Below are positions 35,858 through 43,467 of a DNA stretch of 64,000 nucleotides, one piece after another. The notes below the pieces were generated by a model. That model did not search any database and was not told the DNA's origin. It was given only the letters and a program-made list of their open reading frames with translations. The DNA comes from Alphaproteobacteria bacterium (lineage in GTDB: Bacteria; Pseudomonadota; Alphaproteobacteria; Micavibrionales; Micavibrionaceae). The stretch's first letter is position 1, and the number at the start of each line of letters is the position of its first letter. The position numbers and the translations under genes were made by a program. The stretch spans positions 27,501 to 91,500 of the forward strand of contig JAGNKE010000002.1 of assembly GCA_018000295.1 (NCBI GenBank), written 5' to 3'.

Positions 35858-36290
35858 ATAAATGGCGCACATAGGGGGAGTTTGTTCGAACCAGATTTTA
35901 GGTGTTTTGGCCGACTGGTGCGTGATTTTGGGCAACCTTCCTTCCGAAAATTGATAAGGGTTGCTCCTGCAACCCTGCCTCGTGGCGAACAGGCGGGTGT
36001 GCAAGCGGAAAGGAGAATCTGCGGCGGGCGCATAAGCCGAAGGCGCGGAGCCTCGGGAACCGCCGATTGTACTTGAAGCGCGCCGAGGGGCCGCGCCCCT
36101 AAGCCTAGTCACATCGCGAAGGGTCGGGGCCGAATGGCCGATACCGCGAGAGCCGTTTTGTTTTTCGAAACCCCGTCCCTTAAAGGGTACGCTCAAATTG
36201 AAGTTGGCTCCTGAAAACCTTTTGCCCCTACGCACTTGCGAAAGCCCCCGAATAAATCGAATTTCATGATAAGAGGGGATAAGAATTTTC
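35858..36290. other. Non-coding, hairpin-rich spacer at the left side of the PIN operon
   Basis: Several GC-rich inverted repeats lie here: GGGTTGC TCCT GCAACCC (35958-35975, perfect), AGGGGC CGC GCCCCT (36086-36100, perfect) and TCGGGGCC GAAT GGCCGA near 36140. Reading frames that cross the area have no recognisable protein content. The 11-mer CGCGCCCCTAA (36092-36102) occurs in inverted orientation at 40491-40501 in the right-hand hairpin region. GTTCGAACC followed by GATTT (35884-35898) recurs at two other junctions of the island. Confidence 0.5.
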
Positions 36291-36500
36291 GTGGATGACT
36301 TTTCCACAAAGGATTTCAGCGGCATTCAATGCATTGTTTGTAAAAGGCAATTTGAATTGATACTGATTCATGATAGAGTGGAACGAAAGGGAAACAAAAT
36401 ATGTCGCGCTTGTCAGGAAAAATCATTGAAACTCACATCGACGAAAACGGTGAGAGTGATTTTGCTTTGGGCAAGCGCCTGCGCGCGCTTCGTGAATTGA
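36291..36500 (+). CDS. Possible small zinc-ribbon ORF overlapping the XRE-ASCH start
   Basis: This 69-codon frame contains CIVCKRQ and, about 25 residues later, ICRACQEKS, a CxxC...CxxC pair that could bind zinc. It overlaps the first 100 bases of the XRE gene in another frame, has only a weak ribosome site and ends in unstructured sequence. It could be a leader ORF or chance; I rate it low. Confidence 0.25.
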   Translation: MDDFSTKDFSGIQCIVCKRQFELILIHDRVERKGNKICRACQEKSLKLTSTKTVRVILLWASACARFVN

Positions 36501-37192
36501 CCGGGATGACCAAGAAGGAGGTGTCCGCAAAACTTGGCATCAGTCAGGCAACTCTCTCAAAACTCGAAGCCCGCGCGGATATAAATGTATCTACTGTAAG
36601 GCACTATGTTGAAGCATTGGGTGCAACCCTCAAAATCAATGCAGCCTTCCGAGCCGATAGCTCGGTGGCGTTTCGGATTGCGGATGCATTCGACACCGAC
36701 CTTGTTGACGAAGATCAATTGCTGCTTCCGATCTTCGGCGAAGAGGATTTTCGCCACCATCGCGATGTAGTTCTAAGCATAAAGCCGATTTATTCGTCGA
36801 AAATATTGCATGGAACAAAAACAGTCGAGCTGCGCCGACGGTTTCCGGTAAACGTACCGGCGGGCACAATCGCCTATATTTATTCAACTACGCCAGACAA
36901 AGCATTGGTGGGCTTTGCGGAAATAGATTCCGTCGTCAAAAAGAGTGTCAATGGAATTTGGCGCGAATACAGGGACGAAGCTTGCGTTGCAAAGGATGAT
37001 TTCGACAAGTATTTCAGTGGTCAAGAATTCGGATATGCGCTCCGGTTAAAGAAGGCGGTACCTTTTAAAGAGGCGATCGACCTCATTAAACTTAGGGAGC
37101 GCTTTGGATTCGAGCCGCCGCAATCCTTCCTTTACGCAAAGCCTCTCCTCCGCGAGGCGTTGAGGCATGAGCTCACAGAATTATCTCATTGA
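36401..37192 (+). CDS. XRE helix-turn-helix protein fused to an ASCH domain
   Basis: The 263-residue protein has a Cro/XRE DNA-binding domain at about 20-80 (LGKRLRALRELTGMTKKEVSAKLGISQATLSKLEARAD) and a C-terminal ASCH domain from about 125 (VVLSIKPIYSSKILHGTKTVELRRRFP ... AYIYSTTP). ASCH is a PUA-like fold that binds RNA or hydrolyses modified nucleosides. AAAGGG precedes the ATG. It is first in a four-gene run and overlaps the next gene by 26 bases. Such first genes usually act as antitoxin or autorepressor; here that is inference. Base composition is lower in GC than the backbone. Confidence 0.85.
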   Translation: MSRLSGKIIETHIDENGESDFALGKRLRALRELTGMTKKEVSAKLGISQATLSKLEARADINVSTVRHYVEALGATLKINAAFRADSSVAFRIADAFDTDLVDEDQLLLPIFGEEDFRHHRDVVLSIKPIYSSKILHGTKTVELRRRFPVNVPAGTIAYIYSTTPDKALVGFAEIDSVVKKSVNGIWREYRDEACVAKDDFDKYFSGQEFGYALRLKKAVPFKEAIDLIKLRERFGFEPPQSFLYAKPLLREALRHELTELSH

Positions 37193-38702
37193 TACGAACG
37201 TATTTATTGATCTTGAAAGCGATCGCAAAGTTAATGCGGAAATCGCCGCATTTCTGGCGCTAGCAAACAAGCACGGGGTAGGCGTTTTCGTTCACGAATC
37301 CGCCAAGGATGATATTCGGCGCGATCAAGACAAAACCCGCCGCGAAATTTCGCTGAGCAAGATCTCGAAATTTCAAACAATCAAAAAACAGCGAGGCCTT
37401 AAAGATGAGCATCTTTCCAATCAATTCGGCCCGCTGAATAAAGACAATGACATTGTAGATGCGATTCATCTGCACGCATTGGAAACCGGTGCGGCGGACT
37501 TTCTGATCACTGAAGACAGAAAACTGCATTCTCGCGCCCGGCAATACGCACCTCACCTATCCAGGCGTGTTCTCTTTATCGCGGATGCGGCCTCATTGCT
37601 GGTCTCGACATATGAGCCGGTCGAAGTGCCGATCAGATATGTTGAAGAAGTCACCGCGCATGAAATTCCTCTCAATGATGAAATCTTTGACAGCCTTCGT
37701 GAGGGCTATGAGGGCTTCGATACATGGTGGAAAGAGAAGTGCGTCGCAAAACACAGAAAATGCTGGGTTGTCGATGATGGCGGGCTGGCGGGCTTGATTG
37801 TTAGAAAAGATGAGAAAGATTCGGACACAGACGCGACGCTCGCTGGCAAAAAAATTCTCAAGATCTGCACCTTTAAAGTCCGTCCAGAAAAACGCGGCCT
37901 CAAAATCGGAGAATTGCTGCTCCGCCAAGCCCTTTGGTTCGCCCAATCAAACAATTATGACGTCGTCTACCTGACAACAAAAATCGAACAGAGGGCGCTG
38001 ATCGAACTGCTCGAGTACTACGGTTTTCGTCACACAACCACACAGGGCGAGGACGAACTCGTCTATGAAAAAAAGATGTCATCGGCAGCCGTTCCGCTTG
38101 AAACGGGCGACAATCTATATGAGGTCGCCAAACGCGAGTATCCACGGTTCTATGTCGGAGAGCAGGTAAAATCATATGTTATTCCGATTAAGGAGGAATA
38201 TCACGATACGCTCTTCCCGGAGTTGAAGGATGATCCCCAGGGCGACTTATTGGCAAGTGCCGGAATCACAGGCGGCCCAAAACGTCCGGGAAATACCATC
38301 CGGAAGGTGTATCTTTGTCAGGCGCAGGCAAATCTATTGCAGCCGGGCGCCATTATTTTTTTCTACAAGAGCTCTTCAACCCTCAAGCCGTCGCAAGCCA
38401 TAACTACAATTGGCATTTTTGAAGATATGCAGCGGGCTACATCAACGACAGAGTTGATGCGACTTACGGGAGGACGTTCCGTATACAGTGAGGCTGAGTT
38501 GAAAAGCTGGAATGCAACGCCGGCCAGACCCGTTAAGGTTATCAACTTCTTGCTGACCGGATATGCAGTTCCGCCAGTTCCGTTGAAGACGCTTATCAGC
38601 GAAGGAATTTTCGCCAGCCGTCCACCGCAATCCATAAAAACTTTGGAACACAGTCAGCTCAGAGCGCTTCTTTCTCAGATCGACCTCGGGTTCAAGACAT
38701 GA
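37167..38702 (+). CDS. Triple fusion: PIN ribonuclease, GNAT acetyltransferase, ASCH/PUA-like domain
   Basis: This 511-residue protein starts with a PIN domain whose acidic residues are all present (Asp9 in LIDTNVFID, Glu44 in VHESAKDD, Asp98 in DIVDAIHLHAL, Asp117 in ITEDRKL). A GNAT domain follows at about 195-300, with KICTFKVRPEKRGLKIGELLL forming the acetyl-CoA loop and IELLEYYGFRHT at its end. The last 200 residues (YVIPIKEEYHDTLFPELK ... IIFFYKSSS ... AITTIGIFED) resemble an ASCH/PUA fold, as in the upstream protein. PIN cleaves RNA; GNAT could acetylate a tRNA or protein. The start overlaps the XRE gene and the stop overlaps the next start (ATGA). Confidence 0.8.
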   Translation: MSSQNYLIDTNVFIDLESDRKVNAEIAAFLALANKHGVGVFVHESAKDDIRRDQDKTRREISLSKISKFQTIKKQRGLKDEHLSNQFGPLNKDNDIVDAIHLHALETGAADFLITEDRKLHSRARQYAPHLSRRVLFIADAASLLVSTYEPVEVPIRYVEEVTAHEIPLNDEIFDSLREGYEGFDTWWKEKCVAKHRKCWVVDDGGLAGLIVRKDEKDSDTDATLAGKKILKICTFKVRPEKRGLKIGELLLRQALWFAQSNNYDVVYLTTKIEQRALIELLEYYGFRHTTTQGEDELVYEKKMSSAAVPLETGDNLYEVAKREYPRFYVGEQVKSYVIPIKEEYHDTLFPELKDDPQGDLLASAGITGGPKRPGNTIRKVYLCQAQANLLQPGAIIFFYKSSSTLKPSQAITTIGIFEDMQRATSTTELMRLTGGRSVYSEAELKSWNATPARPVKVINFLLTGYAVPPVPLKTLISEGIFASRPPQSIKTLEHSQLRALLSQIDLGFKT

Positions 38703-39274
38703 GAGAGCGACAGATACTGGCGGTGGCGGGCCTTTCCGGATCGGGGAAAAGCACGCTGATCAAAAAGGCGAAATCGCAGTTTAAGTTTCAGCACTTGTCG
38801 GCAAGTGAGTTAATAAAAAAGTTTAAAGTAAAAAATGAAAACATAATTGCGAGTTCGGAGGAGCTGAGAACCGGTAATTTACCACAAAACCAAATTGATC
38901 TTGTCCATGCATTTTTGTATGAAAAGTCCAGAATCGAGGGCGACATTATATTTGACTGCCACACCCTGATCGATACGCCAAATGGTCTGATCTGCATTTC
39001 GAGTGATGTGTTTAAGGTGATCGGGGTCTCCCATTTTGCATTCCTACGGGTCGATCCGAAGGCGCTTTCCGTACGCCGACACATGGATAAGGGCCGCAAA
39101 CGCCCGAAACGCAACCCCGACGAGCTTGCCGAACAACAGAAAATAGCGTTGGAAGCTGCACTGGATATAGCGAGAGATATTGAAACGCCATTCACCGAAT
39201 TGGCGGTCTCACCCTGTGAGGAGATCGAGGGGCTGCTTTCTCAGCTCAATTTTGCGAGAATTGTTAATACCTAA
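38699..39274 (+). CDS. P-loop nucleotide kinase-like protein
   Basis: This 191-residue protein has a Walker A loop at the N-terminus (AVAGLSGSGKSTLIKKA), IIFDCHTLIDTP as a probable Walker B-like strand, and a lid with many basic residues (RRHMDKGRKRPKRNPDELAEQQ). The layout resembles archaeal-type adenylate kinases and related small AAA/kinase proteins. It starts in the ATGA of the PIN-GNAT stop, so the two are translationally coupled. A role in sensing or modifying a nucleotide or RNA end for the neighbouring nucleases is possible but unproven. Confidence 0.78.
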   Translation: MRERQILAVAGLSGSGKSTLIKKAKSQFKFQHLSASELIKKFKVKNENIIASSEELRTGNLPQNQIDLVHAFLYEKSRIEGDIIFDCHTLIDTPNGLICISSDVFKVIGVSHFAFLRVDPKALSVRRHMDKGRKRPKRNPDELAEQQKIALEAALDIARDIETPFTELAVSPCEEIEGLLSQLNFARIVNT

Positions 39275-39288
39275 CTAGAGATGCGAAA

Positions 39289-40368
39289 ATGACGACTATA
39301 TATATCGATACAAACATAATGATTAATGAGAATTTCATGCGTTCGGCTTCGGCGCAGGCTTTTTTTAAGGCGTGCGCGCTCTTGCATATTGAATGCGTTA
39401 TTCCGGAAATTGTCATTGATGAGGCTAAAGGCAATTACCCGAAGAAATTAGATGAAAAGGTGAAATCCTTTCTAAAGGCCCAAAGAGACCTTACGAAACT
39501 CGTCAAGCTGGACGCGAAAAATTTCGTTTTCAGTGATGCAGTCGAAGAATTTGAAGACTGGCTCGATAATCTTATCGAAGAGTACGAGATCACGGTTGCG
39601 CCGTATCCAGAAATATCAGCTAAAGAGCTGGTCAAAAAATCCTATGAGAACAAGAAGCCCTTTAAGGATACTGGCGAGGGACATAAAGACTATGTCGTCT
39701 GGCGCTCTGTAAAGTCGCATATCGAAGGGCAAACGACCACGCCGCCAAATATCTTTCTGACAAACAACACCAAGGACTTCTGTACGCAGAGCAACGAAGG
39801 CAATCCAATTTTACACCCCGAACTCGCTGAACAGATCGCAGAGGAAGCGCGTAGACCACGTGTTTTGACGTCGATAAAGGCCGGATTTGACCAAGTTCTA
39901 GCGCCGAATTTGGAAGGCATCACGCTCGAAGAGCTTCCAAATTTGGCAGCTCACGATATTGAGTCAATGACAGGGGAATATCTACTTAAAGATTTGCCGC
40001 AACGCACAGCCTATGGATTTGAAGGTGTGCCGTTCAGCAACGACATTTCGATTAGCGCGGTCGGCGCACACCAGATTAAAAACATCAGTCTGAAAAAGGT
40101 AGATGACGAGGTCATTATCAATATCTCAGGCGGTGTTGATATCGAAGTGTTTGGCTTTATCGACAAGCACGCATACTACCACGACGATGAGGATGGGATC
40201 GATGTATGTATTGTCGATGCAGATTGGAACGACCATGTTATGGCTGTGAGTGCGTCTGTCGAGACTGATTTCGAACTGACTATATTTTATTCCATCGAAA
40301 ACAATGAAGTAGTGGGTTACGAGATTGATCTGCCTCTGGAAATCGACGACGGTTGGCCGTATAAATAG
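39289..40368 (+). CDS. PIN-like DUF4935 nuclease domain protein
   Basis: The 359-residue protein opens with a PIN core: IYIDTNIMINENF (first Asp), IPEIVIDEAKGNY (acidic helix), then GEGHKDYVVWRSV and NIFLTNNTKDF, which match the DUF4935 layout with acidic metal-binding residues. The C-terminal third (after about 200) is beta-rich and acidic, ending LPLEIDDGWPYK. It is the last gene of the four-gene run, 14 bases after the kinase. It is a second, separate PIN ribonuclease in the same operon. Confidence 0.8.
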   Translation: MTTIYIDTNIMINENFMRSASAQAFFKACALLHIECVIPEIVIDEAKGNYPKKLDEKVKSFLKAQRDLTKLVKLDAKNFVFSDAVEEFEDWLDNLIEEYEITVAPYPEISAKELVKKSYENKKPFKDTGEGHKDYVVWRSVKSHIEGQTTTPPNIFLTNNTKDFCTQSNEGNPILHPELAEQIAEEARRPRVLTSIKAGFDQVLAPNLEGITLEELPNLAAHDIESMTGEYLLKDLPQRTAYGFEGVPFSNDISISAVGAHQIKNISLKKVDDEVIINISGGVDIEVFGFIDKHAYYHDDEDGIDVCIVDADWNDHVMAVSASVETDFELTIFYSIENNEVVGYEIDLPLEIDDGWPYK

Positions 40369-40379
40369 CGAACATTTTT

Positions 40380-40937
40380 CGAAGAACGCTCCCTCGACTA
40401 CAGTCCGCGGGCCAAATGTCAGCGGGTGTCCAACGTGCGCAATGCTGGCCCATGTTTCAAATGAGCACGGGCAGTGTCTAGGTCATGGGTTTAGGGGCGC
40501 GAAAGCCTATTACGGCATCCAATCGGGGCACGGTTGGTCGAGGGGAAGGTTCCAAGGAAGGGCGGCGCGAAGGCTCCCGTCCTTGGTCTCCATGAAATGG
40601 TCCGGGTGTCGGGGCAGGAACGCCCTGACTGGCGGGTGTCGGGGGGCCATTACCCTGACGAGTGGGTTTCAAGGGGCGCAATAGCCCCTGAGCGATGGGT
40701 GCAGGGAGAGCGAAGTCTCCCGCTCGTGGTCAATCGGCGAAACGATTGCTGGCGCGGTCTGGCCCAATGCCGGATGAGCGCCACAGGCCGGGAGGGATGC
40801 AACGGGAGGCGCGCAGCGGGCCTCCCTTGCCAAGGGGGCGTTGTACTACAACGCACACCTTGCGGTGCGTCTGATTGGCAATCCGGTCGCGTATTACAAA
40901 GAGCGCTCTGTATTACAAAATGACCCAAGAGGATGAA
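40380..40937 (+). ncRNA. Structured non-coding region with a phased array of hairpins
   Basis: No convincing protein frame exists between the second PIN gene and the recombinase. Instead there are hairpins at 40552-40586 (CCAAGGA/TCCTTGG around an inner stem), 40608-40629, 40638-40659, 40669-40691, 40701-40723 and 40731-40748, then 40804-40826 and a branched fold at 40827-40881 (outer stem TTGCCAA/TTGGCAA). The five central hairpins repeat every 30-32 bases, are preceded by GGGTGTC-like linkers and have loops such as GCAATA, GCGAAG and GCGAAA. Their stems differ in sequence but keep pairing, which favours a structural role in RNA or in phased protein binding. The strand is assumed. Confidence 0.5.
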
Positions 40938-41020
40938 GTTCGAACCCTGATTTGTGGATCGTTTTCATTCTCCGATTCTCATGCTCGTCTTGATCCCGCG
41001 AAGTGCGTTAGGGTGAAGGC

Positions 41021-42625
41021 ATGCGCCCGAACGTGAATCAGAATCTGCAACCTGCAAACGCCGTCATCTATGCGCGCGTATCGTCCACCGCTCAGGTTCG
41101 CAAAGGCCAAGGGCTGGGATCGCAGGAAACCCGCTGCCGCGAGTTCGCCCGCATGAAAGGCTATGAGGTTGATCGCGTCTTCGCAGATGAAGCCGTCTCG
41201 GGCGGGATAACGACACGCCCCGGTATGCAGGCCATGCTCGGGTATCTGAGCCTTCAAGCTCGCAAGCAAAGCTTCGTTGTCATCATCGACGATATCAGCC
41301 GCCTTGCGCGGGATATCAAAGCCCATCTGGAATTGCGGGATGCTATCGCCTCGGTTGGCGCACGCCTTGAAAGCCCGTCTATCGAGTTCGGCGAGGACAG
41401 CGACTCTATCCTCGTTGAAAACCTGCTCGCCAGCGTGAGCCAGCATCAACGCCAGAAGAACGCGGAGCAAACCAAAAACCGGATGCGCGCCCGCGCCATG
41501 AACGGCTATTGGGTATTCGGCGCTCCGCGTGGTTTCGCCTACCTGCACAAGCCCGGCCAAGGCAAAATCTTGGTCAGGGATGAGCCACTCGCCTCGGTCA
41601 TCACGGAAGCCCTTGAAGGCTTCGCCTCGGGGCGGTTCGGCTCTCAGGTCGAAGTTAAGCGCTTTCTCGAACGTCAGCCGGACTATCCGAAGGACCTGCC
41701 GAACGGTGAAATCCGCAATCAGCGCGTGGCGGAATTACTGACGCAGCCGCTCTATGCCGGATATCTCGAATTGCCGCGCTGGGGCGTTACCTTCCGCAAG
41801 GCTCAGCATGAAGGACTGATCGCACTCGCCACCTTCGAGAAAATCCAAGAGCTTTTGCGCACCGGGGCGAAAGCACCCGCCCGAAAGGATATTCGCTCGG
41901 ACTTCCCTCTTCGCGGCCTTGTGGTCTGTTCTGACTGCGAATCGCCGCTGACGGCCTGCTGGTCCACGAGCAAAACGGGTGACAAGCATCCCTATTACCT
42001 CTGCCCGAAGAAAGGCTGCGCCAGCTATCGCAAATCCGTTCGCCGCACCGATCTTGAAGGGGACTTCGACGCTCTCATTGCCGGGATAGCGCCAGACCCT
42101 CAAACCTTCGAACGCTTCGTCGAGGAATTGGACGCCTTCGCGAAAGGCGCTGCTACCGATAGTGAAGGCACACGGGCGGAGATCAAAAACCGCCTGACCG
42201 AGATCGGCGCGCAAATCGAAAACCTTCTGGATCGCATCATGGAGGGCAAGAGCGAAACCCTTGTCGCCAGCTATGAGCGGCGTGTCGAAAAGCTCGAACG
42301 AGAAAAGCTGCTGCTGAACGAAAAACTCGGCGCGAATGCCAAGCCCCGTCAAAAGCCGTCGCAAGAGTTCGAACCCGCGCTCGGCTTTCTCAAAAACCCA
42401 ATGAATCTGTGGCGTTCGGATGATCTCGCCCGCAAGCAAGCGGTGATGAAGATGCTTTTTGCCGCTCGTCCGGGATACAAAAAGAAAATCGGCGTTCGAA
42501 CCCCGATTTATGCCAGCCCTGTCAACGCACTAGCTGCAATCTCAGGCGGGAAAAGTGAAATGGCGCGCTCGGCAGGATTCGAACCTGCGACCTTTGCCTC
42601 CGGAGGGCAACGCTCTATCCACTGA
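41021..42625 (+). CDS. Large serine recombinase (integrase)
   Basis: The 534-residue protein has the resolvase catalytic domain (AVIYARVSSTAQVRKGQGLGSQETRC, with the nucleophile in RVSS; later IIDDISRLARD), a recombinase domain (WVFGAPRGFAYLHKPGQGK ... YAGYLELPRWG), a zinc ribbon (LVVCSDCESPL ... YYLCPKKGC) and a coiled-coil C-terminal region. It probably integrates and excises the island. The last 20 or so codons (SAGFEPATFASGGQRS) are read from the antisense strand of the adjacent tRNA-Arg, so the natural C-terminus may have been altered by integration. Confidence 0.9.
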   Translation: MRPNVNQNLQPANAVIYARVSSTAQVRKGQGLGSQETRCREFARMKGYEVDRVFADEAVSGGITTRPGMQAMLGYLSLQARKQSFVVIIDDISRLARDIKAHLELRDAIASVGARLESPSIEFGEDSDSILVENLLASVSQHQRQKNAEQTKNRMRARAMNGYWVFGAPRGFAYLHKPGQGKILVRDEPLASVITEALEGFASGRFGSQVEVKRFLERQPDYPKDLPNGEIRNQRVAELLTQPLYAGYLELPRWGVTFRKAQHEGLIALATFEKIQELLRTGAKAPARKDIRSDFPLRGLVVCSDCESPLTACWSTSKTGDKHPYYLCPKKGCASYRKSVRRTDLEGDFDALIAGIAPDPQTFERFVEELDAFAKGAATDSEGTRAEIKNRLTEIGAQIENLLDRIMEGKSETLVASYERRVEKLEREKLLLNEKLGANAKPRQKPSQEFEPALGFLKNPMNLWRSDDLARKQAVMKMLFAARPGYKKKIGVRTPIYASPVNALAAISGGKSEMARSAGFEPATFASGGQRSIH

Positions 42626-42636
42626 GCTACGAGCGC
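42561..42636 (-). tRNA. tRNA-Arg (anticodon CCG)
   Basis: A 76-base cloverleaf on the minus strand has the 7-bp acceptor stem GCGCTCG/CGAGCGC, a D arm with AGCTCAGTGGATAGAGC, the anticodon stem TTGCC/GGCAA around CTCCGGA (anticodon CCG) and the T arm GCAGGTTCGAATCCTGC. CCA is encoded. The accessory island abuts its 3' end, the usual target for integrative elements. Confidence 0.95.
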
Positions 42637-42686
42637 ACATGGCGTTTTTATAAGGGAAAACCCCCAGAAAAACCAGAAGAATGTAG

Positions 42687-43340
42687 TTAATTCCCCTTGG
42701 ACTGAGCCGCCTTAAGCTGCGCCTGCGCGGCTTGCTTGTCCCTCTCCACCTGCGCCTGAATATCGGCAAACCCCGCCGAGGCATTGGCGTTGATCTGTTG
42801 TACCTGCGCGGCGTTGCTCTGCTGTTTGGGGAAATAGACATCCCCGAGAACCTGATTGGTCTTATGGGCATCGCAGGCAATAGCCCGGTCCCCCGGCTTC
42901 AGCCCGTCGAAGATCCCCCCGCAATCATCGCCATAAGCCGCCTGATCCTGCCGCGCCTGACCCTGGGACGTGTTCATGACCAGAAGCCCTTTCTTCTCCC
43001 ACTCGCTGCACCGCCCGCTGCCCACATCGCCTTCACGGGTCATGATCATGCCGGGCGTCCCCTCCGCCTGCGCCGGATTATCGATCGGGTAACGGCTGAC
43101 ATAACCGTTCTCGATATCCTTGAAGCAGGTGTAATAACCGTAAATCGGGCTGCGGATCAGGATTCGCCCGCGCACGATATCCTCGCCCGTGAAATTCGCA
43201 TTGACGCTGGTCTCGATCCCCTTGCCGAAATTATTGAGAGACGATTGCATCTTCTGGCCGAAGCCCGCCTGTTGCCCACCCTCCGTCGTGGTGCACCCGG
43301 AAAGAACCAAAACCGCGAGAAAAAACCCTGCCGCTCTCAT
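42687..43340 (-). CDS. Lipoprotein of unknown function
   Basis: This 217-residue lipoprotein is counted from the ATG at 43340, which has a GAGGGGG ribosome site. The signal sequence ends in the lipobox LSGC (MRAAGFFLAVLVLSGCTTTEGG). The mature region has four Cys after the lipidated one and a C-terminal coiled-coil-like tail rich in Gln/Ala (AQVERDKQAAQAQLKAAQ). I recognise no family. The residue after the lipidated Cys is Thr rather than Asp, so transport to the outer membrane is likely. Confidence 0.75.
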   Translation of the reverse strand: MRAAGFFLAVLVLSGCTTTEGGQQAGFGQKMQSSLNNFGKGIETSVNANFTGEDIVRGRILIRSPIYGYYTCFKDIENGYVSRYPIDNPAQAEGTPGMIMTREGDVGSGRCSEWEKKGLLVMNTSQGQARQDQAAYGDDCGGIFDGLKPGDRAIACDAHKTNQVLGDVYFPKQQSNAAQVQQINANASAGFADIQAQVERDKQAAQAQLKAAQSKGN

Positions 43341-43400
43341 AAAAACCCCCTCTGTCTGTAAGTATGTTTGTTGAATCACTCGCAATATAACGCAAGAAAC

Positions 43401-43435
43401 AAAAAAAGCATCCGGCAAGAAACTTGCCGGACGCC
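43401..43435 (-). terminator. Rho-independent terminator of the CBS-domain gene
   Basis: On the minus strand GCGTCCGGCAAG TTT CTTGCCGGATGC forms a long stem (one G-T pair) with a 3-base loop, followed by seven T residues. It lies 33 bases past the CBS gene stop. Confidence 0.9.
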
Positions 43436-43467
43436 TCTTTTTTGCACGTCCCTAGGAAAGCCGTGCG

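Noticed and set aside
35801..36325. Minus-strand frame upstream of the PD-(D/E)XK gene
   Set aside because: It has no recognisable protein pattern and runs across several perfect stems and a TATAAT promoter box.
40608..40748. CRISPR array
   Set aside because: The spacing is regular but the repeated parts are short and the units are hairpins without identical repeats or separate spacers; no cas genes are present.
40534..40923. 129-codon frame through the hairpin region
   Set aside because: The repeats have a period of 30-32 bases, not a multiple of three, and the composition is Gly/Arg/Trp-rich without a fold; the DNA structure explains the sequence better.
40380..40937. Retron-type ncRNA
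   Set aside because: No reverse transcriptase is encoded in the window.
42561..42625. C-terminal 20 residues of the serine recombinase as a real protein feature
   Set aside because: They are the antisense translation of the tRNA; the familiar GFEPATF pattern is a known artefact of tRNA overlap. I kept the ORF but do not count this part as a domain.
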